From NCBI RefSeq assembly GCF_000725545.1, contig NZ_JNZP01000052.1, forward strand, positions 1-15,599: a DNA stretch of 15,599 nt, written 5' to 3'. The DNA is from Streptomyces exfoliatus. Its GTDB lineage: Bacteria > Actinomycetota > Actinomycetes > Streptomycetales > Streptomycetaceae. The position numbers and the translations under genes were made by a program. Of this stretch, positions 13,922-15,599 are shown piece by piece. How positions within the stretch are numbered: position 1 is the first letter of the stretch; every line of letters begins with the position of its first letter. The notes under the pieces are model-generated. The model was not told where the DNA came from. It did not search any database and worked only from the letters and a program-made list of their open reading frames with translations.

Positions 13922-14143
13922 CTACCTCCGGTGGGGGGCGTCACATCCGTTGTGGCACCCCGTAGAGCAACACGGTATCCGAGGCGGGAGCCGGGCCAGG
14001 CCTCCTCCGCTGGAACGGTCAGCAAGCCCGCCGACGCCCAGGAAGATGCTCTGCGCCAGGTCAGCGACTTGTTGGGTGAGGCGAGGAAGGCACTCGACAC
14101 GCTGACGGGGTAGCTGGAAGCAACCGTCCAGCCCACGGTTCAG
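13922..14143 (-). pseudogene. small operon gene split by IS110 copy 2 (main part)
   Basis: This is the distal part of a minus-strand ORF whose start lies across the IS, at GTG 15454 with GGAGG about ten bases upstream. Joining 15454-15440 directly to 14134, which deletes the IS and one copy of ACGGTTCAG, gives one open frame of 75 aa: MSLNRGLDGCFQLPRQRVEC onward, with TRLTQQ-like helix QQVADLAQSIFLGVGG, ending at TAG 13924-13922. That stop overlaps the ribosome-binding site of the next gene (13914). The start lies 3 nt after the stop of the upstream gene. The operon-like spacing on both sides supports a real gene. The family is unknown. Confidence 0.5.
14135..14143 (+). repeat. 9-bp direct repeat flanking IS110 copy 2, left
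   Basis: ACGGTTCAG directly abuts the first base shared by the two IS copies (14144). It is repeated exactly at 15440-15448. It may be a target duplication, or similarity between the target half-site and the element end. Confidence 0.65.
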
Positions 14144-14370
14144 CCCCCCGTTACCTTTTTCGTGGCTCCGCAATGGGGCCTCCGGCCTTCGGATCCGGCA
14201 TGACTCCCCCCTTGTTGTTGATGATCCGGGGGGTGGTGTCACCGGGCCCGGAGGCATCGACAGACCGCTGATGAGGGGCTTGAGCACCGGCTACACCCGA
14301 GCCGGAAGAGCTCTCCGTAACGTGGATGTGGCAGCTCGGTGCCCTGGCAAGGCCGGACGAAAGCGTGATG
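14144..14370 (+). ncRNA. candidate bridge RNA region of IS110 copy 2
   Basis: This left end matches 1001-1227 over its full length, including the CCCCCC/GGGGGG stem. It is preserved although the linked recombinase is destroyed. Several substitutions fall in the presumed loops, so target specificity could differ from copy 1. RNA ends are not determinable here. Confidence 0.5.
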
Positions 14371-15439
14371 AAGGGGCCTTCTCCAAGCTGAAGGCCAAGC
14401 ACGGAACGGTGCTGGTCGTGGTCGACCAGCCGGCCTCGATCGGCGCCCTGCCGCTGGCCGTTGCCCGCGACATGGGCTGTCCGGTCGCCTACCTTCCGGG
14501 GCTGACGATGCGGCGGATCGCCGACCTCTACCCAGGTGAGGCCAAGACCGACGCGCGGGACGCGTTCATCATCGCGGACGCCGCCCGCGCCATGCCGCAC
14601 ACGCTGCGGGCAATCGACGGCGAGGACGAGACGATCGCCGAGCTGGAGATGATCGTGGGCTTCGACGACGACCTGGCCGGCGAGGCGACCCGAGTCGCGA
14701 ACCGGCTGCACGGCCTGCTCACCCAGATCCATCCGTCGCTGGAACGGGTGCTGGGGCCGCGGTTGCAGCACCCGGCCGTCCTCACTCTGCTGGAACGGTT
14801 CGGATCACCGGCACAGATACGCAAGGCCGGCCGTCGGCAGCTGATCACCCTGCTGCGGCCGAAGGCGCCGAAGATGGCCGAGCGTCTGGTCGAGGAGATC
14901 TTCGCCGCGTTGGACGAGCAGACCGTGACGGTCCCTGGGACCGAGGCGGCCGCACTGATCGTCCCGAGCCTCGCCGGCTAGCTGACGGCCGTGCTTGACC
15001 AGCGGAAACTCTTGGCCGGGCGGATCGAGGAACTCCTGGAGGACCACCCTCTTTCCAAAGTCCTGACTTCGATGCCAGGCATCGGCGTCAGGACCGGAGC
15101 CCGCATCCTGATCGAGGTCGGCGACGGCAGCACCTTCCCGACCGCCGGCCACCTCGCCGCCTACGGAGGACTCGCCCCGGCCACCCGGAGCTCGGGCTCC
15201 TCGATCCGCGGCGAACAGCCATCCAGAAGAGGAAACAAGCAGCTCAAACGGGCTTTCTTCCTCTCCGCGTTCGCTGCCCTTGGCGACCCGACCTCGCGGG
15301 CCTCCTACGACAAGAAGATCAGCCAGTGCAAGCACCACACTCAGGCCCTGCTCTGCCTCGCCAGACGACGAGCCGACGTCCTCTTCGCGATGCTCCGCGA
15401 CGGAACCTTCTACGAACCCCAACCCGCAGGGACCAGGTG
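14144..15439 (+). mobile_element. IS110-family insertion sequence, copy 2 (defective)
   Basis: This is a second element in the same orientation as copy 1. The left end is intact and about 94% identical by eye. About 146 bp are missing after the left end, corresponding to copy 1 positions 1228-1373 or nearby and removing the ribosome-binding site, start codon and first 47 or so codons. The rest of the recombinase is about 90% identical, with mostly third-position differences, so the two are separate lineages and not a recent duplication. The right end is taken as 15439 from the flanking 9-bp repeat. Confidence 0.85.
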
Positions 15440-15440
15440 A
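14381..15440 (+). pseudogene. IS110 recombinase remnant: N-terminal deletion plus TAG
   Basis: Homology to the copy 1 recombinase resumes at residue 48 (FSKLKAKHGTVLVVVDQP). The catalytic Asp14 is gone, while the second acid (Asp in VDQP), the Asp pair in EAKTDARDAF and the C-terminal RSSGSS serine motif remain. A TAG at 14979-14981 interrupts after VPSLAG, where copy 1 has a Ser codon. The downstream part restarts as MLDQRKLLAGRIEELL from about 14991 and reaches a TGA at 15438-15440, which straddles the presumed element end. An upstream open frame through the left end is a by-product of the deletion. No functional recombinase can be made. Confidence 0.92.
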
Positions 15441-15448
15441 CGGTTCAG
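15440..15448 (+). repeat. 9-bp direct repeat flanking IS110 copy 2, right
   Basis: This is an exact second copy of ACGGTTCAG (compare 14135-14143). Its first base completes the TGA stop of the recombinase remnant. Confidence 0.65.
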
Positions 15449-15454
15449 ACTCAC
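15440..15454 (-). pseudogene. start of the operon gene split by IS110 copy 2
   Basis: GTG 15454 begins MSLNR, then the element interrupts; the rest of the ORF is at 14134-13922. The ribosome-binding site GGAGG lies inside the end of the upstream gene. Confidence 0.5.
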
Positions 15455-15457
15455 CGG

Positions 15458-15599
15458 TCAGTCCTCCTCCGGCCGAAGCCGCTGCCGAGCGGCCTCAAGT
15501 CGCTGGTCATAGTCAGGCGCGAACAGCCCCGCAAGTGACTTGTCCAGCGTCCCGGCGATGCGATGGATCGGCACCCAGACCGCCGGATCGTCGACAACT
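15458..15599 (-). CDS. C-terminal end of an unrecognised gene (partial)
   Basis: The minus-strand frame is open from the window edge to TGA 15460-15458. It ends WVPIHRIAGTLDKSLAGLF, then APDYDQRLEAARQRLRPEED. Codon use and the charged helical C-terminus look genuinely coding. The start is beyond the window. It is the first visible gene of the small minus-strand operon, with the split ORF starting 3 nt after its stop. I cannot name the family from 46 residues. Confidence 0.6.
   Translation of the reverse strand, partial: VVDDPAVWVPIHRIAGTLDKSLAGLFAPDYDQRLEAARQRLRPEED

Noticed and set aside
13931..14113. Plus-strand 60-aa ORF ending ALRQVSDLLGEARKALDTLTG
   Set aside because: Its helical C-terminus looks plausible, but it has no ribosome-binding site and a non-coding-like N-terminal half. 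The minus strand gives an ORF that fits an operon exactly once the IS is removed. I cannot fully exclude it.
13915..14136. N-terminal extension of the 130-aa minus-strand gene to 14136
   Set aside because: The Ser/Ala/Trp-rich extension lacks a ribosome-binding site, whereas ATG 13914 has GGAGG at a suitable distance.
1..15599. tRNA, rRNA, attachment sites or integrase
   Set aside because: No cloverleaf, tRNA 3' end, integrase or excisionase gene was seen. The IS110 elements are the only recognisable recombination systems.

Overview
The window is high-GC DNA with actinobacterial codon use, GTG starts and Streptomyces-type gene families (DUF6207, DUF4259, an SF2 helicase with helicase-associated repeats, a secreted trypsin-like protease, IS110 elements). 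It looks like an accessory region: a chromosome arm, a subtelomeric region or a large plasmid. There is no housekeeping gene, rRNA or tRNA. Much of the DNA is mobile, truncated or frameshifted.

Layout. 1-850 (minus strand): a DUF6207 gene running off the left edge, an unrecognised gene overlapping it, and a strong hairpin. 1001-2455: IS110 copy 1, with about 240 bp of non-coding left end (candidate bridge RNA) and a full-length recombinase. 2452-2885 (minus): a small Cys-rich protein with a probable N-terminal frameshift. 3147-5069 (minus): a terminator and a large secreted protein joining six Delta-60 repeats, a DUF11 domain and Ca-binding (RTX-type) repeats. 5070-5700: a long non-coding stretch with a 13-bp direct repeat and clustered hairpins. 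5700-6045 (minus): a broken four-Cys-motif gene. 6098-7718 (plus): DUF4259 protein, N-terminally truncated serine protease, lipoprotein, terminator. 7788-8110 (plus): two very small genes overlapping by GTGA. 8328-8870: P-loop kinase-like protein. 8979-9682 (minus): a decayed fragment and a SUKH/SMI1-like protein. 9810-12919 (plus): a small unknown protein coupled by a GTGA overlap to an 881-aa SF2 helicase, then a terminator. 13120-13570: a decayed gene. 13522-15599 (minus): a small operon split by IS110 copy 2 (14144-15439).

The two IS110 copies are in the same orientation, about 90% identical by eye, and bracket about 11.7 kb. Neither recombinase looks competent. Copy 1 has Asn at the position of the second RuvC-like acidic residue. 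Copy 2 has lost its first 47 or so codons, including the first catalytic Asp, and carries an in-frame TAG. Both left ends are preserved. Copy 2 is flanked by a 9-bp direct repeat; removing the element and one repeat restores a 75-aa ORF between two operon partners.

Many genes carry single-base frameshifts or nonsense codons, so the region is either decaying or has uncorrected indels. The most intact accessory module is the 9810-12919 two-gene operon.
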